Below are positions 46,026 through 57,059 of a stretch of DNA of 64,000 nucleotides, one piece after another (position 1 is the first letter of the stretch; each line of letters opens with the position of its first letter). This DNA comes from Rhodocollybia butyracea (taxonomy: Eukaryota > Basidiomycota > Agaricomycetes > Agaricales > Omphalotaceae). The DNA is taken from the NCBI GenBank assembly GCA_015501585.1, contig JADNRY010000221.1:1-64000 (forward strand). The letters are read 5' to 3'. A program made the translations under genes and the position numbers. The notes below the pieces were generated by a model that saw nothing but the letters and a program-made list of their open reading frames with translations, ran no database searches and was not told the DNA's origin.

Positions 46026-47800
46026 TGTAAATATATTACTATCTATCCATTGGTACGCCATTGGTTGAGAAAAAATGCTAAACATGCTGCAAATTAACAG
46101 CAGAGTATACTACTGCCTCATATACGGTCACAGCGGTGTCGTAAAAGATGGTCGTGACCGTGCAAAGTAAACTGTGCCAGTGACCATGTTGCCATCCCCC
46201 TTTACCTGTTTTTGAGCCTACCACTTGTAACCTGAGTGCTGAGTTCATCAAGGGCTCATTAGGAGGCAAGCACAATATTCAGGTCAGCTCAAGCCTGTAC
46301 AGAATTGCCACTGAATTGATTACCCAGGCCCGGGATTTATTGCTGTTTGATGTTAGAGATGATATAGGGGCTCCTTCAGTCGACAAACATGATTCAGAGA
46401 TTCAAGAAGAGCTAACAACTCTTTCTCTGTACCAGAAATCAAACCTCATTGCTATTGAGATTCCAAGCATAGGCCAGCCTTCCAGATTCCATTCATGATT
46501 CTTCTATGTAGTATGGGATAAGTAAGTACAATATCCCTCAGTAGTACACTTGAGTGTTAATCTACTGGATTAAATTGGACTCAGTAGTACCTGTAGAATG
46601 AGTCATACTTGTATAAGTAACAGGCACTGATTACCTACTAGTAAAGCTACTTAAACTCACCCCAAGACAAGCCTTCAGAAGTAAATACACTTGACTGTAA
46701 TCAACTGAGGGCACTGATGTAAGGGAGAAGTTTGAAACATACTAGATAGAAATCTAGATGGGTGAACAATTCAAGGTCAATTCTGAGTCAGATGCAGGTA
46801 ATTCAGATTTCCTCCTGATGAGCTTGGGATTAGAGTGGGACTCAGCCAGAGTACTTACCCTTAATGATATCTTGGCTAGAAAGTCTGTGTTTGTCACATA
46901 CTTGTTCAATGTATTCGGTACCATTCGGGCTCTTGAACCATCTGGAACTTACCTCGTGCCTACGCTTGAACCAATTCTGATCTAAGTATTCAAGGAGGGA
47001 AAGCCTAGCTTTTCAAAGCAAATTCCAAAGTCTTCTGAGTGAGAATAGTTAGGTTTTCTAGTGAGAGAGTCTGTCTAGCTACTCCTAAGTAATTAGTCCT
47101 TTAAATATGAGCAAGAATTTCAGATTGAATAAATGGTCCTTGAAATAAGTATGTCCTGGTGGGTGTGTATAAGTCATGCTACATGCACAACTGTGCATGT
47201 AGTTCAGCAAACCATGTGGCAGTTCACTGGCACTGGGCAGCTTGTACAAGACTGCCATACTTGCCATATTGGTCATAGCAATGTATTAAGCAGCTGTTCT
47301 GTGTTGAAGGGAGTACTATGGGAAGAGGAGGCCTGCCCGACTTTTGCTTCCGACATAGATGGGACGTGTTTTGGTCCTGGTTTAATTTATCCTCCCGTGG
47401 GGAGCTTCATTTTTCCTTGCCTCTTTTATTTAACCTATGTATCTCGTTTATCTGAGTGCCTTTCTATGACTTGGCAGTTTTGTGCATTTACTTATATATT
47501 CAGGACATGTTGTCCTTTCCCCTCAGTTGTTTACTTTATCTATTTATCTGTGGAACTCGTACTTACGCTTATACATGTAGCTGTACTTATTCGTGTTTAC
47601 AGGTACTTACTGTTCTCAATACAAGTTGGTTGTATTGCACACTTCTGAGGCCATACTTATTTGTGTTTTACATTTTGTCGCTGGCTCACTGGTAAAAGGT
47701 ACTGCCAGGGAGAAGAATGACTCCAGGATATAAAGATGTTTGTTTGGAAACTAGAAGAAAACTGAGATGCCACAGATTTTTCTAGTTTAGTTTCAATAGT
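46026..47800. other. Degraded element DNA
   Basis: A plus-strand frame at 46316-46498 and one at 46758-46985 look protein-like but match nothing I recognise. A perfect 11-bp-arm palindrome (CTACATGCACA) lies at 47179-47202. A T-rich tract occupies 47400-47690. Confidence 0.35.
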
Positions 47801-47967
47801 GACACAAGATGGCAAGCTTCTATTACTGGACCTACAGGCAATTATGACTTTGTTATGACTTTAGATTTAACCAAAGATTTGGAAACCCCAGAACTGACAG
47901 CCCCTATAATAGCAGTCCAAGTAGTGCAGTGTGATTACTTATTATTTCTGATGGCACTGAATAGTAT

Positions 47968-48075
47968 GGGCTAGGGCTTGTCACCATATTTGTAGCCTAC
48001 GGAGTGGGGCTGTAAGTTACAGGAAATCTTCTGTACTGTAAGACCTTCAAACGAGCTGTATTTTACCTACGCTGT
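47968..48075 (+). repeat. Dispersed repeat, copy 2 (partner at 39293)
   Basis: Starts TAGGGCTTGTCAC and shares CTGTAAG, GGAAATCTTC and CCTTCAAACGA with 39293-39400. Confidence 0.55.
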
Positions 48076-48480
48076 ATATGACACATCATCACACGCAGGT
48101 ATAACAACTTTTTCTTGCAATTCTGAAACAGGAAAAGCACAGAATAAGAGCCTTAAGCCCTTGTCAAGATACATGCAAAATAATACCATTCACCACATAT
48201 TTGGGGGCAAAGGAGTTCATTGTCACGAGTGAACCTAAGGTACAGTCTGTATATGGAATATGGCCATATTTTGCCTGTACTGTACCATAGGAGACAAGAA
48301 AATCTCCGTACTGTGTATGTTACATATGGTGAAGAGACCTATACTACCAATGGGCGCACACTCTCACGTGAGGCATACATAGAGCACTTAGCCTTGTACT
48401 CTTAGCTAAGGGCATTTAACTTCTTGTCCAAGAACAGAGCAATGAGAACAGCGGTGATAAATAAATTGGATTAGATTTAC

Positions 48481-48592
48481 ATGATTATAACGGGTGCCTG
48501 AGGTCCATGTCCCGATTTGGCAACATCAGTTTGGCTACATCAAAAATCTTGATCTGAGGTGGCAGGCCCTTCTTGCTTTCCATATGTAACCT
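48481..48592 (-). repeat. Inverted repeat, arm 2 (partner 45921-46025)
   Basis: Reverse-orientation counterpart of 45921-46025. The pair would form a stem of about 100 bp if transcribed across. Confidence 0.7.
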
Positions 48593-48612
48593 ATAAATCC
48601 AACATAAGAGTG

Positions 48613-48830
48613 ATTGCCCCAGGAGTACACAACTTCGACTGGGCAATAGGACCGTAAGTGAGCTCAGATTGCCCCAGGAGCGCACAGCTTCAACTGGGCA
48701 ATGACCAACACAGGGGATGTCCAATTCCAACCTGTAAGTTTGATATAATAGCGGTGCAGGAGTACACAGCCTCGACTGCAAGAATAGAATGGGGCTGTGC
48801 ACAGGAGTACATAACTTTGACTGGAGGCAT
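48613..48830. repeat. Four related units of a second constant-loop hairpin type
   Basis: Units at 48613-48647, 48668-48702, about 48757-48780 and about 48801-48826 share a loop like GAGTACACAACTTCGA. The first two have arms ATTGCCCCAG/CTGGGCAAT; the third has TGCAG/CTGCA; the fourth only CAG/CTG. Weaker than the array at 38452 but of the same design. Confidence 0.55.
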
Positions 48831-48877
48831 GGGGGAACAGATCTCAACTATCAAACAAATAAAACTAATAACAACAT

Positions 48878-49734
48878 TTACGGGAGCAACTTTCTCGACC
48901 ATAAGACCAATACCAAATGAATAAACCGGTGGGGATTGATGACATGATCCCATATTGCGACACATAAAGCGGGCCTAAAATGCGAAGTTGAAGGCAAGAT
49001 GGGATGAATCACCATGATTGTCATCGAGTCAGATTCGGGCTCTCGGCAGTCTCGAATCATGTGGCCTTTCTTACCACAATGGAAGCAGCATGGTCTGTGC
49101 TGGCGCTGGGATGCATGGGAACGGGAGTAATGACCTGATGCCGGAAGTGCAATTTCTGGGGTGGAATTCTTGGAGCGTATATGGAGGTCTTCCTCGAGAA
49201 TTCTGGAAATCAATTACTGGAGTCTGGATCAGCTGTGTCAGACATGGAGGCGGGGTCAATGGAGGAAATAAATGTGTTCCATGAATCGGGCAATGACATG
49301 AGTAGTGTCATCGAGAAATCAGATGCGTTAAGTGCTTGTCCCAAATTAGCAAGCTCAGTCTGGGATCCACAAAGTGTTCGGATATGGTTTTCTATGTCTG
49401 CACCATTGGGGCAATGTGCGCGGAACAACTTTCGATGCACTGTAACAATGCAGGTAGAACCAGCGGGCTCATACATTCTCTTCAGTGCGTCCCACACTCC
49501 CTTAGCAGTGGTGTCACTGGCAGTGTACACCAGGGGACCATCCTCAACACAGAGTCGGATGATGGGCAGTGCCATTGCATTGATAGATGCTGGTGATGCC
49601 ACTTCAATGTAGCCAATCAGGCCAAGATCCATAAGTATGTTGATCATCTTGATTTTCCATACAGCGTAATTTTTGGAGCCACAGAGAGGTTCAATACAAT
49701 AAGTGCTGGTGGTATCAGTGGAGCTTTCGGCCAT
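48878..49734 (-). pseudogene. Copia gag with CCHC zinc knuckle (one frameshift)
   Basis: Starts at 49734 (MAESSTDTT). The UBN2/gag-type region includes CGSKNYAVWKIKM, AKGVWDALKRMYEPAG and LMSLPDSWNTFISS, the usual Copia gag order. A frame change near 49215 leads to a CCHC knuckle (CFHCGKKGHMIRDC) at about 49040-49085. Downstream similarity is lost. Gag forms the capsid-like particle and binds RNA through the knuckle. Confidence 0.85.
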
Positions 49735-49824
49735 GGTGGAACCAGGTGATGTGTCAATTATACAAATGAGTGACAGAGAAGACCAACAGCAGGTGATTAG
49801 AGTCAAAGGCCAGGGCCCATAACC

Positions 49825-50068
49825 TGTTGTAGGTATCCGGCGCAGTGGGGACTCAGAGCCGTTAGGTTCAGGCAAAGAGGGATAAGAGAAGACAACTGTT
49901 ATTCTACTTGGCCTTGGAGGTAGGCCTTATATACTACAGCACAGCTATTTTAGAGGTATCTACAATGTTCTACCTCTGTAAGTATTAGTAAGTACATCAG
50001 TAAGCAACATCAGAAGAGAATTAGTACCGGATTGCCATGATGTCATCATCGGATCGGCAACTACAGCA
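49825..50068 (-). repeat. Copia 5' LTR, 244 bp
   Basis: On the minus strand it runs from TGCTGTAGTTGCC to CCTACAACA, with TATATAAGG inside. It is the same length as the solo LTR at 50474-50717 and similar along its length. Confidence 0.8.
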
Positions 50069-50245
50069 TTAAGGAGTGTGAAACTAGGGCAGCTGGCACT
50101 TCCACACCGTCACGGTCATATTACAGGTACAACCTCAGGGGCACAACTTTACTTGCTACTTGGCCATGCAAAATTGTATTGAGGATTGAGATTGAGAAGG
50201 GTCTTATCTTGACATTGTAAATACAGCTAAAATACCAATAGCCTC

Positions 50246-50446
50246 CATCTGCAAAACCTGGGATGAACTATGGCTGCTATGGCGTGCTCTGGAGCATTCC
50301 AGAGCAGTCATAGCAGCCATAGTAGCAGCCCTGAGTGCTACAGAGCCCATACACTCTGGTCCCCTCTGGTCCCTTGCTATGGACAGCTATGGGCTGAATA
50401 GCAACTGAATTGAGTTGCTCTGATCAAAACCCAGGTTTTGCAGATG
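50246..50446. mobile_element. Small MITE, 201 bp, TIR CATCTGCAAAACCTGG, TSD CTC
   Basis: The ends CATCTGCAAAACCTGGG and CCCAGGTTTTGCAGATG are perfect inverted repeats. CTC flanks both sides (50243-50245 and 50447-50449). The interior has further short palindromes (CTATGGCTGC/GCAGCCATAG). Confidence 0.75.
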
Positions 50447-50473
50447 CTCATAGTACTGCTAAGTACTTAGTAT

Positions 50474-50717
50474 TGTTGTAAATATCTGGCGCAGGGACTG
50501 AAGGAGCTGTGAGGCTCAAAGGAAAGAAGGACAAATTAATACTATAGGTACTGGCTTTAGAGAAAGCCTTATATACTGTGTACAATAATAAATATTTCTA
50601 ACTTCTAAGGTAGTCTGGTACATACGAAGCATCAGTAGCCGGATAGGTAATGATTGGTAAGTACATCCGGAGTTGTATTATGTCTGATATTGTATTATCA
50701 AAGTGTTACATACAACA
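50474..50717 (-). mobile_element. Solo Copia LTR, 244 bp
   Basis: The ends on the minus strand are TGTTGTATG and TTTACAACA, and the body is similar to the LTR at 49825-50068. The flanking 5-mers AGTAT and AGTTT differ at one base. It probably arose by LTR-LTR recombination. Confidence 0.8.
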
Positions 50718-51238
50718 AGTTTATGGCGGCACAGTCCCTCACAATGACACTACTGTGTAAGTATGGTGGTCCCGTGGAAGTATGGTGGTCCCATGTACTG
50801 GGACAGAGCTTGTAGTGACTGTATATTGCTATATTCAGTGATCAGACTCGGACCAAGTAGTTACTAGTAAGATGAGCAAAGAAATCAAAATTAAGGATCA
50901 TAAATTTATACCAAAAATAAACCTAAACCATAAAACGGCTACAGCCTTCCTGTGGCTAAACTGAAGAGTGGGATCAATAGAGGACATGCTGAGGGTCTTG
51001 CAGAAATGTAGATAAGGTGCATTGATAAGTGGAGGAATGGCCAGCAAAGTCGACATGAATTTGTAATAATGGCCATCAGTGATTTTGATGTGCCGAATCA
51101 CCGATAGCCATTTCTGGCTTGTTGAGAGTGTTGTCTCTTCTTGTCCAGAAGGCAACTAGATCCTATTTTTTCTGAGGATTGAATAAATTACCTAAGTTGC
51201 TCTACCCTGACATTAGTCAAAATGATTGCCTTAATTCT
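50718..51238. other. Intergenic DNA
   Basis: Nothing recognised. Confidence 0.4.
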
Positions 51239-51241
51239 TGG

Positions 51242-51616
51242 CACTATGATTGTTTGCTCAAAGGCAATCCAGATGATTGTCCCCAATAGGAGACAATCTC
51301 ACTGATTGTCCCCAATAGGAGACTATCTCACTGATTGTCCCCAATAGGAGACAATCTCACTGATTGTCTTGGGTTCGTCACTCTAAATGATTGTTTGCTC
51401 AAGACAATCATTTTGATTGTCCTTAATAGTAGGCAATCCAAATGATTGTCTTAAATTGGGCACTCCAAATGATTGTCCTAAGTTGTGGGCATTCTAAATG
51501 ATTGTTTGCTCAAGACAATCAAAATGAGTGTTTGGCAAAAAAACATCTAAATGATTGTTTTTTCAAAAAATGATTGTCTCAGACAATCAAATTAATTGTT
51601 TTTCCTTCCCATAGTG
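51242..51616. mobile_element. CACTA-like MITE with ATTGTC repeats, 375 bp, TSD TGG
   Basis: It starts CACTATG and ends CATAGTG, flanked by TGG on both sides (51239-51241 and 51617-51619). The interior is repeated ATTGTC/GACAAT words, including three tandem copies of a 30-bp unit (ATTGTCCCCAATAGGAGACA...). Similar words just left of 51242 mean the left boundary is less certain than the right. Confidence 0.55.
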
Positions 51617-51619
51617 TGG

Positions 51620-51708
51620 GGGAGCCTGGGTATCCCAGGCTACCTCAGGTTGCCCAGAATTGGGGGGTGTCTCTGGGGAACCTGGGCTTTAGGAACTTTT
51701 TCCTGATG
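51620..51708. mobile_element. Right end of a CATCAGG-family element
   Basis: Ends CTTTTTCCTGATG and has CCTCAGG/CCTGGG subterminal words like the element ending at 45497. Its left end was not found. Confidence 0.55.
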
Positions 51709-53881
51709 TAAGTAGGTAAAAATAGACAATAGCATGATAATAAAGCAATGGCAAGTGGCTTGAAGCCTTCATTTATGTACTTTGTTAGGTGTGGTACCGT
51801 GTTATTGTTAAGTTGTTTTATAACACCTTTCATACACCTACACATAAATACCAAAATACTGGAGTGAGGTTAAACTTTATTTGACAACTTCTTTACTTTA
51901 CTCCAACTTCATAGTTGTCAATACATCAAGGTGATACTCCCCTATGGCTTTCTTGGGAAGTGCAATCACCTTCTTTTTTAGCTGTTCAGCACTTTCCAAC
52001 TCTTCATCTTCATAATATGTACTGCCAAGGCTGGCCATAGGGGTCAATGTATCATCCTGATGCTCTCCGATAACCTTCTTGTGGAGCACAAGCATCTCAT
52101 CCTCCAACTTCTCAGCACTTTCCCACTTTCCAAGTGAATGGTATGCAGCAGCAAGGCCAGCCATGAAGCTCAATGTATGAGGGTGGTGTTCCCCAATAAC
52201 TTTCTTCTGGAGCACCTGCACAACCACCTCCTCTAGCAACTTCTCAGCACTGTTGAACTTTCCAAGTTCATGATATGTCCAGCCTAGGTTGGCCATGGAA
52301 GCTAATGTATCAGGGTGGTTCTCTCCAGTGACCTTCTTCCGTAGCACAAGTACCTCCTCTTCCAACTTCTCAGCACTTTCTGACTTTCCAAGTGAGTGGT
52401 ATGCAGTGGAAAGGCTGGCCATGGATATCAATCTATCAGGGTGGTGTTCTCCAATAATTTTCTTCTGGAGCACAGCCACCTCCTCTAGCAACTTCTCAGC
52501 ACTGTTAAGCTTTCCAAGTTCATGATATGTCCAGCCTAGGTTGGCCATGGAAGCTAATGTATCAGGGTGGTGCTCACCAATGACCTTCTTCCGGAGCACA
52601 AGCACCTCCTCTTCCAACTTTTCAGCACTTTCCAACTTTCCAAGTGAGTGGTACGTAGCAGCAAGGCTGTCCATTGAAGTCAATGTATCAGGGTGGTGCT
52701 TTCCTATGATCTTCTTCCGAAGAACAACCACCTCCTCTTTCAACTTTTCAGCACTATCTAACTTTCCAAGTTCATGATATGTCCAGCCTAGGTTGGCCAT
52801 AGAAGCTAAAGTATCAGGGTGGTGCTCCCCAATGACCTTCTTTAGGAGCACAACCACCTCCTCTAGCATTTTCTCGGCACTTTCTAGCTTTTCAAGTGCA
52901 TAATATGTAGAGCCAAGGTCAGCCATTGAAGTCAGTTTATCTGGGTGATGCTCCCCAATTGCCTTTTTGCGCAACTGAAGTAACTCCTCTCTAAGCTTCT
53001 CTGCACTTGCAAACTTTCCATCTTTATGATATTCAGAGGCAAGGTTGGCCATGGATGTCAATCTATCAAGGTGGAATACTTCAAGATGTTCTTCTGGCAG
53101 TTGCAAAGCTTCATTGGTATTTACCCCTAACTCCTGTGTCCTGCCAAGAGTGTCTGTATCATCTTCTCTTGAATCCTGCCTTGACATTTCCATATGAGGT
53201 TCAAAGGTCAGCAATGACTGTGAATGCACCCCTTGAAATTTTGCAGTGAAGCATTCCACAAGCTCATCTTCGCTGGGGAGTTCTGAGTCTGACTATACCC
53301 AAATAAATGTTCCCCGTATTTGACCAATCATAAAGCCCTGAAATTCTGAATTGCTCACCTCTTCCAACAGGACTTCCCACTGTTTGTCATGGGTCATAAT
53401 AAATTCAATGTTGTTCTATGCAAAGGTCAGTGATCATACCTTATATATTAATTGAGTCAATGTACCACACTGTTGTAGAAATATTGGTGAATAGTATTCA
53501 TTGGATGAGGAAACTGTTAATTCTCTAGTTTCAGTGTCAACTCATGCCAAAGCAGATGAAACATCATACCTTTTGTTGGGGTGGTAGTAATCTCCACTCC
53601 AAATCCTTGGATGTCATTTCTTCAGTTGGTATCACAATGGGATCTAAGGTGTCAATTCCCTTCCCACTAGGGACTTCAGCTGTGATGCCAATACTTTGTT
53701 GATGTATTGTTCTTTTGCTAATCCAATACCCACGGAAGAACACAGTCTCCTTTTTCTGGTCCTTTGGGTTGATCGCAAAGTTGATTGGATTTGCCAGGCT
53801 GCTTTGTAAATTGTACAATGTATTGTCTGAAGAGTCCAGCGATTGCTTGGAGGTGAAGGTGATGTTGACTTGGCTTGTATC

Positions 53882-54729
53882 TGTTACATTCATGCCTTTC
53901 CATCATTATTCCGAGATGTTCCGGCTTGTTCCGAGACTCTCCGAGATTCCCTTACCTTCTCTCACGGTCTCTCACGGCTCCGATAGTTCCCACGACCTTT
54001 GGCGGCTCCGAAACTCCATTCTCTATTTTATCCCTTCCAATATACCTTTGGACTTCACAAATTCACTCCTACTTCGGCACTCACATTTCCGATGCCTTTA
54101 TCGGCCATACCTTCGGCCCGATATATTGGCGGACTCTTTCAGTACTCATTACTTTCCCACGGCAGTCCGCAGTGCGCTGACATTCATCTCTTTTGTCTTT
54201 TCTACTCTATTGCTTATTGTTTTATCATTTGTATTGATTCCACCTCGTTCCGGCCTTGGCACTACCTCGGTCCGACTTTATTGTCTTTATTTAACAATTA
54301 GGTCACTTGTATATAAGCTAGGTACTTTGTACTATTGTTCCTCAGCCAAAAATCACGAATTACATGAGTTACAAGCTATACCAGTTATTGCACACTTTTC
54401 CGAGCTTTCCTTAAGTCTTTCTTTGTTCCTTATTCTCGCTGTTCTGTCCGATACCAGCCGACTCGGCTCGGTCCTTACCTCGGACATATCTTGGACCATT
54501 CTCATGCCCATACCTTGGTCCGACCTTGGTGATTTCTCGCACTTTACTTTCTTTCCTTCTGGGACAACCTTGGTGGTGTGTTGGGGGTGTTGCTAATAGC
54601 TTCACCGAAGTCCCACCATTTCCTTGGCCTTGTAGTCTATTCCGGATATCATTCCCACGATCCTGATCTTGCCTTTTGGCCCTACGTCCGCTCCGCTTCC
54701 ATTCCGGCCTAGGTTGCACGACCTTGTCA
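53882..54729 (+). mobile_element. Solo LTR, 848 bp, TSD GTATC
   Basis: It begins TGTTACATTC and ends CCTTGTCA, flanked by GTATC at 53877-53881 and 54730-54734. A TATATAAGC lies at about 54311. Removing it with one duplication joins two host coding blocks in frame. No internal genes. Probably a Gypsy-type LTR, judged by length and ends only. Confidence 0.85.
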
Positions 54730-55543
54730 GTATCTGCATTGGTGAAAACTGTCATGAAGCAGCAGCTACACTTATGGCAGCCAGTGATCACTCCTAGCTC
54801 CAGTGGTTTCACTTCAGAGAGAACTTTTTGGGTATTTTGATATCACATTTCCAGATTTTCTCAAATATAAGGATCAATAGCATCCTCTATATGGCGGTCT
54901 AACTGTTGATGTGTGATGCCTCTAGGGACAACGAGTAAAGTGCCATCAGGTTGCCCACTTTTGAACAGGAGTCCGCATTCAGATGGTTCATTATGATTGC
55001 AACTACTTGCAGTCATGTTAGTATGTGCAACTTCTCTGAGGACAATCTATGCATATGTACAGACCAAACATTGACATCACGTCCTAGGTGATGGACATAA
55101 AGGCTTTCAGCACTTTGGTTGTGGGATGCAAGTTTTATTGTATAGGAGATATGTTGACCGGGCCTCAATCCTGCCCTAGTATTATAACTGGAGGCTCAAT
55201 TCCTTGCTTGAAAGGCTTGAAACCTTCAGGAGCAAACCGATTGTGTTCACTATTTTCGGGAAGGAAAATATTAAACAGGTAATCATAACCACCTTTGTCA
55301 TTCAAGGTAATGACATCACCAACTAGTAAACTCTCTTCATGAAAGGGAGCTGGAGCACCTGTAGTGATAGGACTTGAGCTCCACAAGGGAATCCCTTGCC
55401 CTATCATAAGAAGCAGTTTAGAATAAGGCACACTCTGGTGCTCTGGGTAGGGTGACTGGGCGGCAATAATTGTGGGCGGGACACTGGTCCGAGACTGTAA
55501 ACCTGATGAGACAGAAGAATCGGAGTTTGGTCCATCAGGGCTA

Positions 55544-55916
55544 CATCAGGAAAAGCCGTTTTTGCCTAGGTGGCCCCAGAGTGGCCTAAAGCAAACTAGG
55601 TGACCTATGAATCCTATGGCATCCTAGGAATTTGGGCTCGTCCCTTGCCAGTCAAGGCTCTTGAGGATTCCCTAGGCAAGCCTAGGTCTGCCCAGGTTTG
55701 CCCAGGTACTCCTGGGGAACACTTGGGGAACACCTGGGCAGACCTGGGCAAACCTAGGCTTGCCCTGGGTTTGCCTAGGATACCCTAGGGAATCCTCAAG
55801 AGCCTTGACTGGCAAGGGATGAGCCCAAATTCCTAGGATGCCATAGGATTCATAGGTCACCTAGTTTGCTTTAGGCCACTCTGGGGTCACCTAGGCAAAA
55901 ATGGCTTTTCCTGATG
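55544..55916. mobile_element. CATCAGG-family foldback MITE, 373 bp, TSD TA
   Basis: Both arms are nearly complete inverted copies, starting CATCAGGAAAAGCC. Inner words such as CCTAGGCAAACC and AGGTCACCTAGTTTGC recur. TA flanks both sides (55542-55543 and 55917-55918). It sits in the first coding block of the TPR gene. A sister copy is at 62661-63011. Confidence 0.88.
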
Positions 55917-56034
55917 TAGCCTCTTGTGTGGTAGAATTAGGAGGCAACTGAGGAACTGATGAATGTATATGAATCTGTTCAGCAGCATAAAAATTGCTCT
56001 GAGCAACATGAAAAGCATTTGCATCATGGAACAT

Positions 56035-56497
56035 CAAGCTGATTTATAAGATTAGATCATGTTGCTAGGGGAAATTAACATGAATGACCCATGTAGTCTT
56101 GAGGCTGGTTTTAATTCACTTGCATTCTTGTCCCTCCAATTACTATTGGTATTAAGTAACCATTAGCACTGACTCCGCACATGAGCAGCCCAGTGCAAGA
56201 CACCTACATGGTAGCAGTAGGACCTTGCCAAACAGGTATTCTGCTAGGCCGCACTCTAGACTGTTGGTATGAGTCTCACCGTATTGATTAGATAGTTACA
56301 TCAGATCACATGTATCTTGACAGGCGCTTAATTAATTGTTGTTTTGTCTCTTGCCACATCATTGTTGCTTGCTTGTCTTCTTTTGTGGAGCCGTCCGGGG
56401 TTGTAAAGTTTAACAGGTTATGGGCAAGTGTTAGCCACTGCCTTGCTGCTTAACTGCCACCACCTAGGTCTATTCCTATTGTCTGCTGTCACAATCA
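56035..56497. other. Upstream region of the TPR gene
   Basis: Probable promoter region. Nothing else recognised. Confidence 0.35.
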
Positions 56498-57059
56498 CAT
56501 CAGGAAAAGGCTAATAGACTCAAGCCAACTTGAGCCAACTTGAGGCCAACTTCAGTATATTTGCCAACTTGAGGCCAACCTGAGTATATTTGTCAACTTG
56601 AGGTTGACATGGGCCAACTTGAGTATATTTGTCAACTTGAGGTTGACCTGGGCCAACTTGAGTAGATTTGCCAACTTGAGGCTAACCTGGGTCAACTTGA
56701 GTAGATTTGTTAGCTTGAGATCAACCAGGGTCAACCTCAGTAGATTTGTCAACTTGAGGTTAACTTGAGATTAACTGAAGTCAACTTGAGCTTAACCTGG
56801 TATAAGGCATGTACTGAGTTCAACTGTAGAGTAGTAATGCCCAAAGTTGCTATTTAAGTTGAACTTGAATGAGGTTTAGGTTTAAAAAAGATCAATTGTG
56901 TAGACAGAGGTCATTAGGTATCTAGACAAATTCTATACAACTGGGGGTAGTGTGGGATGGGACCAGGGTAGAAAAGTGCAAAGACAGGAAGTGAATAAAG
57001 GAACATAGAGAGGCTCCCTAGAGACTGTGAATGTGCCCTACATTTAAAATGAGAGAAAA

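Larger units (their letters stand above)
45660..50068 (-). mobile_element. Ty1/Copia retrotransposon remnant
   Basis: In minus orientation: a 5' LTR at 50068-49825 (244 bp), a candidate primer site GGTTATGGGCCC directly after it, a gag gene (49734 to about 48880), degraded or rearranged DNA, a polypurine tract (GAGGGGGAG, 45791-45800) and the start of the 3' LTR (45790 down to about 45725). The shared LTR start includes GCCGATCCGAT and GACATCATGGCAATCC. Protease, integrase and reverse transcriptase were not recognised, so most of pol is lost. The total span of 4.4 kb is slightly short for Copia. Confidence 0.75.
51898..56034 (-). pseudogene. NLR-like N-terminal region plus TPR protein gene, split by a solo LTR and a MITE
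   Basis: It starts at 56034 with MFHDANAFHVAQSNFYAAEQ, resembling the NA-x-F motif that opens many agaricomycete NLR-like proteins. Further blocks are 55540-55165 (GDVITLND...YLFNIFLPE), 55060-54880 (GTLLVVPRGI), 54800-54735 plus 53876-53567 (VITGCHKCS, then VFFRGYWISK), about 53400-53345, and 53290-51898. The last is a clean frame of over 453 codons with nine and a half 42-residue TPRs of the kinesin-light-chain type (HHPDTLASMANLGWTYHELGKL). No NACHT or NB-ARC NTPase is visible. Besides the two insertions, small frameshifts occur near 54860 and 53510. TPR arrays usually bind proteins; a recognition role is inferred. Confidence 0.7.

Noticed and set aside
47179..47202. Terminator or functional hairpin (CTACATGCACA arms)
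   Set aside because: An isolated perfect palindrome in decayed DNA with no gene beside it; no support for a function.
52289..52777. Two 78-codon plus-strand genes
   Set aside because: Antisense shadows of the TPR repeats, spaced by the 252-bp repeat period.
53564..53893. Independent gene starting at 53893
   Set aside because: The apparent ATG lies inside the solo LTR end. The coding block continues upstream once the LTR is removed.
55600..55860. Two near-identical 62-codon proteins on opposite strands
   Set aside because: They are the two arms of one palindromic MITE.
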